Of a stretch of DNA of 64,000 nt, positions 1 through 15,900 are shown piece after piece. The first letter of the stretch is position 1. Each line of letters begins with the position of its first letter. Origin of the DNA: Tethya wilhelma (taxonomy: Eukaryota > Porifera > Demospongiae > Tethyida > Tethyidae); assembly GCA_964030475.1 (NCBI GenBank), contig CAXIPT010000005.1:4845544-4909543 (forward strand). Direction: 5' to 3'. A program made the translations under genes and the position numbers. Under the pieces are notes generated by a model. It was not told the DNA's origin and made no database searches. It was given only the letters and a program-made list of their open reading frames with translations.

Positions 1-333
1 AGAGGACTGAGAGATGGGAATTGGCATTTCTTGTCGCTTACGGTGGACTTTCCATCAGTTGTTTTGAGTGTTGATGGGTTTGAAATGCGACCAACTCAAG
101 GAAACTATCAGAACCAGTTCCAAACCAGAATCCTCTTAAACCGAGATGGCTCAATCTACAATTTACCAGCTCCCCTCCTTACTAAGGATGCTACCCTCTT
201 GAGTACCATTGAAGGTCGGATTGGAGGATCAGCTCGTGGTGTCCGTCAATCTTTATTTGGACAAGTGAGACAAGTTATGGTGAGTGACGTCCTGGACACT
301 GCCACTTACAACTGTCTCGCATCGTGCAACAAT
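1..333 (+). other. LamG/LNS module 1 (C-terminal part) of the giant cadherin
   Basis: The frame from base 1 reads a LamG core strand (GNWHFLSLTVDF) and ends with a C-x3-C signature (CLASC). The following segment (about 340-560) is the second half of a cadherin-like repeat, ending in an IYYSNG...RIIRLQVEDE motif. The start of the module lies outside the window. Confidence 0.75.
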
Positions 334-3300
334 CGTATCGATATAGACCCAGCTTCAACCATCAGCTCCTCGTTTCAGACCCGCTATGACCCTGTGAACA
401 GAGTGTTTTACTTCACTGGTTCAGTGGCCCCTTCACAATACACCATCCTCCTTCAATCTCTCATTTACTATTCAAATGGATTCCTCCCTCCAGAGGAACA
501 AGGAGAAAGAAGGATTATTCGACTTCAAGTTGAAGACGAAGTAGACGTTGGGAACATTGCTCAAGTCACTGTCACTGGGCGCTCCAACCAAAATAATCCT
601 ATTTTTGATGCAAATGGTGATACAGTTGATGGAATAAACTTTGCTGTGACGTTCATGGAAGAAGTTGACACGCAGGCATCCATTTTGTCTCCACAGGCTT
701 TTATCACCGATGATGATATAGATAGCAGAATTGATTGGGTCACAGTCAACATCACCAATGCTCTTCTATCCTCCAGCCAGGAGTTTCTGCAGTTCATTGA
801 TGATCCACCATCAGTTCTGAATGTTATAGGTAGAGGTTCAACGTTCATCAACATAACTGCTGCTGATCCTGCCCAAGCCACAGCAAACATCTTCATCACA
901 GCTCTTCTCAGTGTACGGTACAACAATTTCGCTAATGAACCATTAGATGAGGACCGAGTGATAGAGTTTACAGTCTTTGATGGTCTTCGTACGAACAACC
1001 CTCCAGCAAGAACAACCATCGATATTCAAACCATTGATGATGTTCCCGTAGCTGACTTGAATGGTGGTGCAATAGGTGTGAATGGAAGGCAGAACTATAT
1101 TGAATCTAGTCCACCCACACTGATCCTAAGTGACTTGAATTTGATTGATCTTGATAGTTTTGATAGCATCACTGATGCACAAGCAAGAATTGATACTGTT
1201 TTTGACGTTGGAAATGAAAGCATTGCATTTGATCTCACTCTGCTGCCCTCTGGAGTCATCTGTCAACCAGCCTCTTGTAATGGGACAAGCATAAATATTG
1301 TTGGTACATCCACTGTACCAAGGTATCAGCGTTTCCTCGCTACTTTGCAGTATGTGAATCTTCAACAGTCTGTTGATCTTCCTAATCTCAGGGATCGAGT
1401 TGTCAATGTGACTGTCAGTGATGGTGTGTCAACAAGTGACCCTAATGCACATGTTCTAATCGATTTCATCCCAGTCAATCCTCGAGTGATCATTGAACTT
1501 GCAGCTCCAAACCAAAACTTTGAAACAACATTTGAAGAAGATCAGCTCACTCCAATACCTTGTACCAGCAACATAAGAGTTGTGGACACTTCCATTCAGA
1601 CACTGGAGTCCATTGTGATCAGCATTAGAGACAACTTACCAGCAGGTGTGGAGGAAGACCTGGAGATGATAACAGTGACAAGTGTAACAGGGCTGGACAT
1701 TTCTATCGAGATCAACACAGTTCTCAAAAGGATCACATTCAGTCAAGTGGCACCTGTCAGTCAGTATGTGGATGCTATCCAAAGAGTTCGATACTTCAAT
1801 GGTGAGAACGAGCCTTACCAGATAAACCGGTTTGTCGACTTCCTCGTTATTCCTGGAGGAGGTGCTCCCAATGACACAGCTTTTTGTAACATAACTATTG
1901 AGAATACAAATGACAACAACCCTGTATGTGAACCGAGCAATCCTACTGTGGACATAAGAGAAGATACTTCACCAAACTCCCTAATCACCACCCTCGTAGC
2001 TACTGACATTGATGTTGGAATCGATGGAGAACTTTTCTACACGCTTGTATCTGGAGACGAGACTCGATTTAGCGTTGGGGCTGATGGTAATGTGTTTCTT
2101 GTTGGAGGACTGGATCGAGAAACAGTAGATGAGTACCCGCTTACGGTCGAAGCTTGTGATCTTGGTACACCCCAGTTGTGTTGCATTTTCAACGCAACTG
2201 TGATTGTTACAGATGCTAATGATGAACCCCCAGTTTTCAGCCAAGATCAATATGAAGTGGATATTGATGAAAATTTGGTAGCAAATGTCGTTTCTTTTAA
2301 CATCAGTGACCAAGACATAGGCATTAACAGTGAGTTGGCACAGCTAGAGATTCTACAGTCTAGCTACTCTCCAAGAACAGGCTGTCTAGGTCGATTCACC
2401 GCCAGTCGGTTTCCAGTTCCTTCAATCTCCACCGCATCACCTGGTCTTGATTTTGAGGTGACTGACTCATGTAGGTTTGTTGTCGTGGCAACAGATGGTG
2501 GGTCACCTCCTCTCAGTGGAAATGCAACTGTCCAAGTGAATATCAACAATGTAGACGATATTTCTCCTGTCTTCACAATGGGTGCTTTCACGTTTGCAGT
2601 TGAAGAGGAAAATCCAGTTGGACTTGAAATCGGTCGTGTCTCTGCAACAGATGTGGACAGTCCTGCTATTGAGTATTCACTACAAGGAACAACACAGTTC
2701 TCTGTGGATTTTGTTTCAGGAAATATCACCATCAATTTCGTGAGTGACAGAAACGTACAAACCCAGTATACTTTTACAGCTGTTGCCACAGATCCTGCTT
2801 CCAATACAGCCAGTGCTTCTGTGACTGTAAATATTGTTCCTATCAACAATGATGCACCAACTCTTGACCTCAATGTCAGCGACCCAAACACACTCAACGC
2901 TGAAGATCCCGTTGTATTTGTGGAAGAAGGTGCTCCTGTGCTAATTGTCACAGACCCCTTTGTTTCAGATCCCGATGAACTAGCACTGGCAGTGTCAAGG
3001 ATCCGCATCAGGGTAGCAAATTCGGGCAACTCCATGCACGAGGTTTTGTCTGTTGACTCTGCACTTAGGTCCACTTACACTCTCCTCAGTTCAACACCAG
3101 GCACTCTCATGATCCAACCAGTGAACCCCACAAATCTGAACGAGGTCAATGCTCTACTGAGAGGAATATCATACGACAATACTGAGGATGAGCTCAGTGC
3201 ATGCCGTGCAGATCTTTATCCCTGCTCATTTGGTCCCAACTCACGCACTATTCTCTTTTCAATTGAAGATGGCCGCTTTTTCAGCAATGAGAGTTCAGCC

Positions 3301-6300
3301 TTTGTCACATTCACACTAGTGAATGATCCTCCAGTTGTGGATCTAGACAGTGCAGGTCCCGGTATTGATTTCACGACTCGATTTATTGAAGGAGCTGGAT
3401 CCATTAGTATTGCTAATACTATGGCAGGTTTTGAGATCTCTGATGATGACAATGCAAACTTGCAGCGCTTGGATTGTTTATTCCGTAATCTACTTGATGT
3501 TGGCAATGAGTTCATCACACTCAATGGTACTCTTCCCTCAAGTCTGACGCCATCATTTGTCAATGAGTCATACATCCAGATCACAGGGGATGCAAGTATT
3601 GAAGACTACGAAACTGCTCTTTCTCTTATTGTCTACAACAGCAACACCAGCAATCCAAGCGCAGCTGCAAGGCTAGTAGATGTATCCGTATTTGATGGTG
3701 AACTCACTAGCTTTGTTGCCGAAACTACCATCACTTTTGAAATTGTCAATGAACTTCCTGAGCTTGACTTGGATACTCTAACATTGACCCGCAACTTCTC
3801 AACCACATTCACCGAACAAGGTGGTCCTGTTAGTCTCTCTGGAAACCCTTTGATATTTGATGTTGACGACCTTCGCATGCTTCGATTGGAAGTGACGCTC
3901 ATTGGAGGGAGCAATACAGCGGAGTTCATACTTCCCCCATCAACTCTGGCACTTGGACAAACTGCAGTTTTTATTTACCCCACTTTGACCATCCTAGGAA
4001 TGGCACCCACTGCAGAATACCTGAGGCTCATCAGAGAAGTGACGTACAATAATACAGATGCAGAAATAGCAGATATCTCACCAAGGCTGGTGGAATTTGT
4101 GGTCACTGATGAAAAGGGTGGTGAGAGCTTGGCAGCATTTACCACTGTAAACATTATGCCAGTGGATGACAATCCACCGGTCTTCATTCCCAGCAATATG
4201 TACAACTTCACAGTGGAGGAAAACTCACCGAGCATGACTCTCGTCGGGACGGTGGTGATTCGGGACGATGATGACCTCCCACCCGGTCAGGATGTACCCA
4301 CATTCAGTATCATGTCTTCTTCAGGAAGTTCTCTGTTCCTCATTCGTAATAATCCCCTCTCCCCTTACCAAGGACAAATCCTTGTCATCTCGCAGATTGA
4401 CTTTGATGCTGGCATCGAGAGCTACACTTTAGAGATCCAGGCAACATCTACTTCTTTCACTTCAACTGCAACGGTGATAGTTAGTGTCATAAACTTGCCA
4501 GATCTTCCTCCAGTTTTCACCAACTGCCCGCCGGAGTTCAGTGTAATGGAAAATGAGGATCTGTTTGCTTCACTCAGGCCTTCTTCTTGCATAGCAGTTG
4601 ATGCGGACGGTGTTGATGCAATTTCATACAGTATTAGTGGGAATATTGTAGGAGGACTAACACTTGTTGACATTGAGCGAAACACAGGCAGATTGTTTGT
4701 GGTTAACAACATTGACCGTGACACTCGTACACAGTTTCAACTGACCATCACAGCCTCTGATAGTGTGCTCAGTACCTCTAGAAACATCACTGTAAACATC
4801 ATTGATGAGAATGAATTTCCACCAGAGTTTGATCAAGCTAGCTACTCGGGAGAAGTCACAGAGAATACAGCTCCTACTGGAAATGCTGTCGTGACCGTCC
4901 GTGCTACTGATCGTGATGAAGCTGCAGACATGAATGAAGATCCTAACTTTGTGAGTAGAATTGTGTACACTTTGCAGGACATCACTAACCCTCCTCCTCC
5001 CATGGCATTCTTTGAGATCAACAACACAACTGGTGAAATATTTCTAACAGATTCAGTCGACTTTGAAGAGACACCACAGTTTGTTTTACAGGTCACTGCA
5101 AATGATGGTGGTGCAATTCCAGGCCCAAGGTCATCCATGGTGAACATTATCATTCAAGTGCAAAATGTCAATGATGAGGCTCCTTTCTTCGATGATGAAA
5201 ACCCTTTTGTAATTGTCTCAGAACTAATTCCCACTCAATTTGTTTTCTACAATGTTGAGTTTGGTGATCCTGATCCAGACTCTTCTCTGTCTCTCCAATT
5301 CCAACCACCAGCTCCTCTTGAGTTTCTCCTCAACAGTGCCACAGGATCACTGAGTACTTTGAGATCCCTTGATGCAGATACTGAGCCGAGAGTCTATGAA
5401 TACACATTGATTCTGATTGATCAAAACACTGATCCTGCCTATCCCGATCAACAGATGGTGTCAACCAATATCACGATAGCTGTTCAAGATTCGAATGATA
5501 TTGTGCCACAATTTGGCCTGGATATCTATGAAGGAAACATAACAGAGAATGCTGCTCCAGGATTTGTGCTTCAAGTGACAGCAACAGATGGAGACTATGG
5601 TTTCGATACACTTGGTAATCCCAACGGAAACAATGAACTGACCTATTTCTTCATGGATGCTCCTGTGGATCTCTTTGAAATCAACGAAACAACAGGCGTT
5701 ATCTCGCAACTCCGAACTGTAGACAGAGAGGAACGGGGTGAGTATGAGTTCACTGTTGCCGTGCGAGATAATCCCAGTACAGGAGCACCCTTGGTAGACA
5801 CAGCACTGGTCAGAATCCGTGTTCTTGACATCAATGAGTTCCCTCCCGTACCAGATCCAGAGAATTACTTTGCATTTGTGTCTGAAGAGACGCCTATATT
5901 CACCGAGATTCAAACATTTGTGCAAGTATCCTGGAACTATACAAGTAAGTGTAGTGGGAAAATACATATGTGTAGAAATGAAGAGAAATGGAATGTGTTA
6001 TATCAACTTACCTTTGACTTATCCTCATCCCCAGGCCCTCCCTCCTTACTTTTCAAGGAATGAAGGGTCTGGGGGAGGAGCCTGGCTGTGTGTGTGTGTG
6101 TGTGTGTGTGCATGTTGTATTTTGGCTTACTTACTGTTTATATTGTAGGCTTTCCATCCATAATACATGACTGTTCTTCTTAATTCCTTGCAGTTGTAAC
6201 TGGATTCTACTTGCGTCAGGTACAAGAGCCATCCCTCACTGATCCCAGTGTGAACATTCTCTTCTGTGATTACCTCGTCATTAGAGACAATGGAGTTATC

Positions 6301-6877
6301 GAGTTGTTCTCAGTTACCTACATGAATGGTGACTCCTGTGTCAATACTGTTGCTAGTCCTCTCCTAATGCAGTCAATAACCATGGTGACCGTTGGAGCAA
6401 GACTAGTAAATCTCTCGATTCCACTATCAGATGACACACGCAGTGATTTTCTTGGTGCTTTTACCCGGGATCCAACTGACAATACTGCATCAAGGTAACT
6501 TCAATGAGCAACTTTGCTACCAGTAATTATTGTACAAAATTTTGAATCTACATGTAAAGAGTACTCTGTAGACAGTATTTATTGCCACATTGGCTTATTA
6601 ACACTGTTACTGTCTGAGACTATCATTGTTTTAGTTACGTATTACTTATATTTTTATTGTATTAGTGACTGCCCACTATGTGTGTGTACTCTGAATTTAA
6701 CAAAAGGCTAGAGCCACCCATGGCCCTAGCTATGTCTATAAGTTGTAGTACTCAATGCTATGGATGTTGCCACCCATGGCCCTACATATATGTGTGTGTG
6801 TGTGAATAATCTGTAGTTGTAGTAACTGTGAAAGTCAAGTGAATTGTGTGTTTTGATTGAGTTGAGTGTACTTTGAC

Positions 6878-6945
<68 letters not shown>

Positions 6946-9900
6946 TTTTACAGGTATTTAATTTTGGACACTACTTTCATAGAAAATCGTTTGTCTGTGA
7001 TAAGCAACACTATCAGTTTCCACTCAGCTTCTTTTGTACAAGCTCTCAATGGAGAGACTTTCAATGGTCAGCTCATGTGTACTCTTCGTAATGGGACACA
7101 AATACAACAGGACATAGTATACGATGTACTGAATGACTTCTACAACTGCAGTACAGTAAATGGTGGCTTCCGAACTGGGTCTCTCTCTACCACAATCGGT
7201 GTGACTGAGTTCTACACATACACTGGTTACAACGGTGCTTGTGGTGTAGTTTTTGGCCCTGTTGTTACTCCAATTTCACCTTCAGATGTCCTAGAGGCTG
7301 ATCCTCTTTCAGTTGGCGGCAAGGTCTTTGTGAGACTAGGAGAACCTGACTGTGTACTGGGTGTGACATGCAATGCTACCGAGATAGTAACGGGTGTTTG
7401 CGATTCCAACCTAGGGGGCTTTGCAGAAGTTACACTGGCTCCTTTACCGTTCTCAATCGTGGATCCAGATGGCCTCGAAAATTCCAACTTTTTCTACTCC
7501 ATAGAGTCTGGAAACGATGGTGGATACTTCGCTATAGCCAGCGACACTGGTATTCTCACACTGGTGAGAACACTGGACAGAGATACTGGACCAGACTCCT
7601 TTACAATTGTAATTGAAGTGACCGACGGACGGTTTGAAGCCACATTCTCATTCTCCATCACAATTACCGATGAAAATGACAATCCTCCGATGCCCTCTGT
7701 GTCTCCAGTTGTGAGCAGCGTACCAGAAGGAGCACCCATTGGAACACCAGCAGCTACGTTTAGCTTTATAGACAATGATGAGGGTGTGAATGCTGAAATC
7801 ACATACTTCTTCAGCGATCCTAACACTGACTTCAATATCCCTGACAACAGAGTTGGAGTTATCGTAACCAGTCGCGTCTTCGACTACGAAGCAGGTGACA
7901 GATTCTTTAATCTTACGATAGTTGCAACAGATGGAGGATCACCACCGCTGACAGGAACTGTTGTGGTCGAGATTAGCATTGCCGATGAGAATGACAACCG
8001 GCCACTTATCACAGTGGCTGATGTTCCTTTTGTAGCATTTGTTGAAGACGGCCCGCCCGTACAACCGGCCGAGGTTACTGTGTCTGATGCTGACAGTTCA
8101 GTATTCCCGATTCTGTTTGCCGTAGTGTCCATTACTGATGCCAGAGATGGAGAGAGTGAAGTTCTGATAGCTGGTTTCGTGCCTGCTGGCTTCTCATATG
8201 TTCTGTATAACAACACTCTATTGATTGCTGGAGGTGGTTCTCCTGCCGTGTACGGTTCAATCCTGAGCCAGATTCTCTATGAGAATACAGCTGCTGAGTT
8301 CAACCCACCTCTTGAAAGAAACATAGAATATGCAGTGTGTGATGATTTTGCCGATCGCTCAGTTGTCTCCACTCTTTCTTCAAACACACAACTGGCTCTT
8401 CAATCTGCCAGTTCCATTGATGCATCCCTGCCTATCTCTGATGCTGAAATATTGCTCAATTCATGTGCAGATCTTGTATCTGATTCTACCACTCTACAAC
8501 TGAATGCAACAAACGATCGTCCTACCCTTGCTAATGTCACTGTCGAGTTTCCAGCTATTCGAGAAGACATGCAAGACCAGACGAACAGAGGTTCGTTTGT
8601 AATTGATGTTTTTGGTGAAATTGTTGTCGACAGTGACCTAGACTCTCTTCCCGGCATTGCTGTGATTGGTCAAGATGGTCCAGCTGTTAGCCAGTTTGCA
8701 CAGATCACAGACAATCAACGATGTCGAGACTTGTATGATCTTGCTGTACCACTAGCATCGGGACTGCCTGATCTCTGTGACTGCCCTCAAGGCCCAGATA
8801 CTGCTCTCACTTGTGTTGAATATCCCGATGAAGTGACCTTCTACTGTGTGAGATTTGTGTCACTAGCAGTCCAAGTGGATGCATGCCAATACAATCATCC
8901 AGGAGGTAGCTTGGGATTAAATCTTCCCAACTTCTTCTCTCTTTCCTCGATAGAGCTTGACTTTGGTTCGGGCGAAATCGTTGACTTGACAGAACTCATC
9001 ACCAGAGGGTATGTGTCCTTCCAGTTTGAGAGTATAGAACAGCTGTACAACTTTACTTATTCCTTTGCCACATTCACCTACACAACAACCACTAACCTGG
9101 AGGTGTCTTCATCCTCTTATTCTTTTACAACCATCTTCCAGAGTATTAGGATCGTTACAGAAACATTTTCACTCCTACTCGGGCCATTTTCGATCATTCG
9201 ATGGGTCCCACTTCCAAATGCAAATGGAATATCTTACATCACATTCAGAGCATGGGATGGCAGCAATGGTCTACCGCCAGGCTCTCGAGGCATAGATTCA
9301 ACTGTTATTACTGACACCTCTTTCTCCATAGGCACTGGAAATGCAACAGTTGAAATTGTACCAGTCAATGATCCTCCAATTCTGCAGCTAGGAGGTCCTG
9401 GAGTACTGGATTACAACACTTCATACACGGAAGGAGGAATGTCTGCATTTGTATCTGCACGCAACATAGCTGTGCTTGAATTTGATGCCGTTGACCTTAT
9501 GCTGTCGGACCTTCGAGTGAATATTTCAGGTCTTGGAGGCAGCTGTGACTTACCCGATTTCCAGGGAGATTCTAGCGACCGTTTGACCTACCTTAACGAC
9601 ACTTTGGTACCTCTTGATGATGTCATTGTGGAGAGAATTGGTCAGGCCTGTGTGAACTATCTTTTCCAAGGATCACTGAGTGTGGATCAATGGAGGGCCT
9701 TCATCTCGATGATCAGGTTCAGAGTGGACGATGATGAACCTAGCGACCACACACGAGAGCTATCGTTTGTTATCAGCGACTCTGTGAGTACCAGTCAGCC
9801 ATCTTATACGACCATTGAAGTATTCCTTGTGAGTGATGTGTGTCCTGTGATTTCACTGCCAGGAGCAAGTCCAGTCTTGTATCGAGAGCACAGTCCCGCA

Positions 9901-12900
9901 GTCGTGCTAGATGGAACACTAAATGTGACAGATGGTGACCGCCGTCCCCAAATACAATCTGCTCGAGTGGAAATTTTGGCCAACATGGCTAACCCTTGCA
10001 CCAGTTGTACTCTTACTGCAAATGTTAATTCAACTTCTATAACATCTTCTTTTGATGAATCCACCCTGGTTCTCACCTTATCTGGCCTTGCCTCACCAGA
10101 GGACTATGAAACAGTTCTCAGGACAGTGAGCTTCAGTCACGATGGAGATGAACCAGACTTCAATCTTGTCACTGTCCGTTTCTCTGTCCAAGATCCAGCA
10201 GCTTCACCCTGTCCAAGTGCCATGGCCGAAACAAGTGTCATGATTGAACACATCAATGATAATCCCGCAGAACTTTTCCTAAACTTTCCCAGTCCAACCT
10301 TTGCTACAGACTACACAGAGGGAGATACTAATGCAAGAGTCACTGGATCTGATGTAAGAATCATTGACGTTGATGGAGAGATCTCTCCTTCATACAACAT
10401 CAGTTTCCAAATTACACAAGGATGTGTGCCTAGCGAAGATGAGTTGATATTTGACAGCACAGGAGGTTTCTCACCAGCTACTGTTTACACTCCATACGAT
10501 TCAACATCCTGTTCTCTCTTCTTAAGTGGATCCTCGAGTGACTTGATCAATGATCTTCTCCGATTGAGGTACATCAATCGAGATATCAACAATCCTTCTA
10601 GGGGACTAAGGATAATTGAGATTTTCATCATTGACTATGTTAACTCTGAAGCTGCTGTTGATAGAACAGCCACAGTTTCAAGTGTTAACGTATCTCCAGT
10701 GAATGATCCACCCATCATTGACTTGGATATTGCAAGTGGAGTGTCAGACAGCTTTGTAACACACATACTTGGCACCACCACATCCAGTATAGTTGGTTCA
10801 GCAGGTGGATCTATCACAGATTTTGACAGTCCTAACCTGGTCGAGTTGCGACTTACTCTCAGAGAATTTGATCCAAATGGAATAGAAGTTAGACCAAGAT
10901 CTGATCTAGTTTCTGAGTCATTGCAGATCGCCTCTATTGATCTAGCTTCCTTAGGTCTGCTCAGTTCCTTCTTTGAGTCTACTGGTGAGCTGAGAATCAG
11001 TGGTTCTTCTTCAGTAGCCAACTACAATGCGCTGTTGAATGATATAGTCTATTCTAATTTAAGGATTCCACCGTCGGCAACGGAAAATCGAAGAGAAGTG
11101 ACTGTCATTGCTAGTGATGGAATTATGTTCAGTTCACAGGCAACTGCCACTATCACATTCCAAGGAATGTTGAGACCTCCCCTGCTTGATTTGAACGGAA
11201 ATGAGCCAGGAACTGATGTTGCTGGCACATATATCACCACCACTACCCCACTGACCATTGCACCGAACACAGTCCTCTTTGATGAAGACAGTGACAACAT
11301 TTGCAGTGTCAACATCACCTTGGCCGGACCAGACACAACCTGTCCTGCTAGTAGCATTGGATTTGAATCTGCTTTCTCTGATATCATCGTTGAAGTCACT
11401 GACGTTGGTGGTGGAACCCTCTACTCACTCACCTCCACCTTTGCCGACTGCAGAGATGCAATAGTTTACCAAAGTGTCTTGAGAGGTATGACTTTCTCCA
11501 CTCCTGACTCAGCTACTCCGGGCACATGCTCACTCTCAATCTTTGCCACCGATATTCGTACGTCTGTGAGCAGAACAGTGCGAGCTGAGATAGAAGTGAG
11601 AACGTTCAATGCACCTCCCTTCATTGATCTTGACCTCGGTCTATCTGGAAGGGACTACTCTACAGTGTACTTCCAGGGAGGCCGAATACAGAACATTGTG
11701 AGTATATTTGATGCAGCTACTGCACGTAATATAACGGACATGACAATAGTTGGAGAAGCTGATGGAGAAGCACCTGCAGATGATGGAACTTCTAACCATG
11801 GTGTCGTGATCCTTGAGGAATCCAATGCAGGCTACACCTTGTTTGATGTTGACAGTCCTACGCTCGAGTACTTGCAGGTTGAGTTCATTCTTGGAGCATC
11901 ACTGCAGTATGATGTTGTGAGGTTCCCATGCTTGCCTCCAGTTGGTATTCCAGATAGCGGATGCAACGCATCTAATCCTGGACCAATCACTTTTAGAACT
12001 CCAACGTGTGATGATACTGTCTTTGGTGCCTGTAGCTCGCCTAATGATCTCTGCTCCGACCTTCAAGTTACCATCTTCTGTACAGGAAGCAGCAGAAAGG
12101 CTTACCGCTTCCAGTACTTGACCGATTCATCAACAGCCCGCTACGAAATCCTTCTGGGCTACTTAGGGTACGAGTATCTTCTCTCCCGAGGTGGAAGTAT
12201 CAACCAAATCAGAGTGATCAACGTGACCGTGTTTGATGGGATCAGTCAGATGTTCAATCCACAAGCTCTCACGAGGGTGAGAATCCGAAATCAGGACGTA
12301 CTCATCATTGATGTTGACCCGCCTGCACCGAACGCAACATTTGTTGTGTATGAGGATGAGAGACCTGGTCGAACGTGCAACTTGTACACTCTAAGCGTTA
12401 CACGGCTTGATGGTACGATACCTAGTCCGAGTGAGTTGGTGTTTAACATCACAAGTGGAAATACTGGAGAAGCCTTCGGAATTGATGAGACGGGGACCAT
12501 ATTCTTGAATAACGAAGTGGATTGTGAGAACATTGCCCGCTACATGCTCACAGTGAGCGCTCGCATCCGAGATGCAGATCCGGACACCACTGCAAGTGCT
12601 CGGTTGATTGCCGACATTCTTGACGTCAATGACAACCATCCGATCACAGCTGAGTCATACACTGTGAATGTTACAGAAGGCGAGCCCAACAGGCCTGTCG
12701 TGAGAGTGGTAGCAAGTGATGCTGATGAAGGTGTGAATGCCGAGCTTACTTACCTTCTGTTGGGTATTGGTTCAGAGAATTTCCAAGTGGACGGGAATGG
12801 TCTCATAACGACTAGAGTTGCTCTCAATGTCTCCATCGAGGATTACTACCTGTTGGTCATGATTATCACAGATAGAGGAGAGATTTTCCTTTCCACACAT

Positions 12901-15900
12901 ACCGTCATCAATATTTATGTGATCACACCACCTCCAACCGACCTTGCCTTTGATCCAACTCCAATTCCAGCAATAAATGTCCTAGAGAACACTGCTGTTG
13001 GAACTGTTGTCTATACACTCCAGGCATTTGAAGTTGGTGGTGATGGAGAAACTCGTTTCATACGGTACAGGTTCATTGAGATTGTCTCAGAAGCAACTGG
13101 CATGGTCGAAACACCTAACCCGTTTTCCGTTGATTTTATATCGGGAAATATCACTGTCAGTGCTCCTCTGGACTCCGAACGTACCCAACGATACAATGCT
13201 ATTGTTGAAGCGTACAGCATTCGATCACTGTTTCCACCTGGATCGGCTTTTGAGAACATCACCTTCAACATTCTTGATGTGAACAACTTCCCTCCGATGT
13301 TTGTCAATGCACCGTACACGTTTACTCTTCGAGAGAATGCAGCCATTAACACACTTGTTGGTACCCTTGAAGCCCGGGATGTGGATTCCATGAACCTTGG
13401 TTTTGTATTTTCCTTAGACCCTTCTAACCCGCCTGGCTTACCATTTGTTGTGTCATCTGGAGGAGCCATTACAGTCACTGCAGAAGTGGACTATGAGCTC
13501 GATCCAGTATTCACTTTCTCAGTCATTGTTCAAGACATACCACCACACTCCATGGCACCAATGACTGCTACAACAATGGTCACTCTCAATATTCAGGATT
13601 TGAATGACAATCCACCTACTTTTGTTGGAACCCCATACAATGCTACAGTTCGTGAGACAGCACCAAATGGAGAGGTTGTTTTGACCTTCTCAACAATGGA
13701 TGAAGACTCTGCTGTAAACAGTGCTGTTACATACTCTGTTGATGGTCTTTCTGGTACTCCTTTCTGTGTTGTGGATGAGTCTATTGTGGTGTGTAATGAG
13801 GCACTGCTGACTTCGTACGAAGCTGAATTACAGTTCAATCTCGAAATCATTGCCACCAACCTACCATCTCCAGGAAGTGTTGACACGATGATTCAAACAA
13901 CACGTGAACCTGCCGTCATCACTCTGGAATTGATCAATGAATTTGACCCAGTTTCAGCACTGGACCCTGTGAACCACCCAGGCTACTTAGAAGAACACTG
14001 TGGGCGTGGATTTGGCTCCAACTGCCTCGGAATAGTCGTCTACAACTTCAGTGAAATTGTGAGTGATGAAGATGGTGGAACTGGTGGTATTCTGACGTAC
14101 TCACTCAACAACACCGGAGTTCCTTTCACGATTGATCTCACAACTGGTGTAGTGTCCATCAATGGCCGAATAGATCGTGAGGAGAGAGACTTTTACTCAC
14201 TGACAGTAGTGGCTACTGATGGTGGAGACGTGGATGGAACAGTTCGCAGCACCAGTGTGGTTCTCAATGTACCTATATTTGATATCAACGACAATCCCCC
14301 GACAATTGTGATGCCTTTTGAATTTAACGTCACTGAAAACATGACAAGAAGTACAAGTCCGTTCGGACGAGTGGCAGTTGTCGACCCCGACATTACAGGA
14401 ATCAGAGAATTTTATCTCCGTGTCAGTGACGATCCTCCATTGCAACCTGGATGTATTCTTGGTGCCAACTTCCTGCCAATTCAGATTGGCTTCACTTCGG
14501 GTGATTTGTCCTTCTGTCAGCCGATTGATTTTGAAGTTGGTCCAAATGTCTTTGTAATTCGGGTCTATCTCACTGACTTTGGTATATTGGATGCTACTCG
14601 CTCTACCACCTTTGACACAGAAGCTGATATCACAGTTAATGTGATTGATTTCAACGATAACCCACCTGAGTTTGAGCAATTCAACTACACCTTCACTGAA
14701 CCTGAAAACACACCTGCCAATTCTGAAGTTGGAATCGTCATAGCAACAGACTCTGATGCAGGACTGAATGCACAGCTCTCCTACTCAATCATAGGAGGTA
14801 GTACTCCTATAAACTGTCTGGTTTCAAGCCCATTCACCATCGGAGCAATGAATGGAGTCATTCGCAACTGTAGGCCACTTGACTTTGAGGATGTACCCGA
14901 GTATGTATTCGTTGTGCGTGCATGCGATGGTGCAGCCATTCCACTGTGTGACGATGCTATTGTTACCGTGAATGTGATGGACAGAAATGACAATCCTCCA
15001 ATTTTCGTACCCGCAACCTACTCTGCCATGATTGAGGAGACTGACTCCTCTGATCTGATGAGTTTGGTAGTGACAGTGCAGGTGGCTGATGCGGACTCGC
15101 CACCTAATTCCATCAGTATGTTCACAATTCTCACCCCTAGTCCATTTGGACTTAGAAACCCAACAGGAAGCAGTGTGGAAGTATTTGTCCAAAATCCTGA
15201 CGATATTGACTTTGATAGCGGATCTCAGATGTACACAATAGAAATTGAAGCAGTGAACTCACCAGCTGACTCCTCAGACGTAACACAAACTGCCAACACA
15301 ACTGTATCCGTGGTGATAATCGACACCAATGACAACGCTCCTGTGATTGTTCCACCATTCCGATTTGATGTCCGTGAAAACCAACCAGAGATGACAGACA
15401 TAGGCTGTATCAATGCCCGTGATGCTGACTCAGCAGAAAGAGGAGATCTTATGTACTTCATTGGTGATTCTGATGATGATGAGTCATGCATGCCTGGGGT
15501 ACCATTCATGATCAATGCTACTTCGGGTTGTCTTTCCACTTGTGAGCCGCTTGACTTTGAATTTCAAGAATTTTACACCTTCCTTGTGGTTGTGTGTGAC
15601 AATAGCATGGTGGACATGATGTGTACTAACATGACAATCACTATTGATATCACTGACCTCAACGACAACGCCCCCTTGTACACACAAGACCCCTTCGTTG
15701 CGGGAATAAATGAGAACAGTGTTCCCGGGACCAGCGTTCTGTTTATCTCATCCATAGATTTAGACTCGGCGGCAAATTCAATGATCACTTACTCATTTGT
15801 GAACACAAGTGGACCTTTTGCCATCAGAAATGGAAATGAAGTGTATTACGATGGTAGTCAGGCACTAGACTATGAAGGTAGCGTTACGAACTACGTTGTA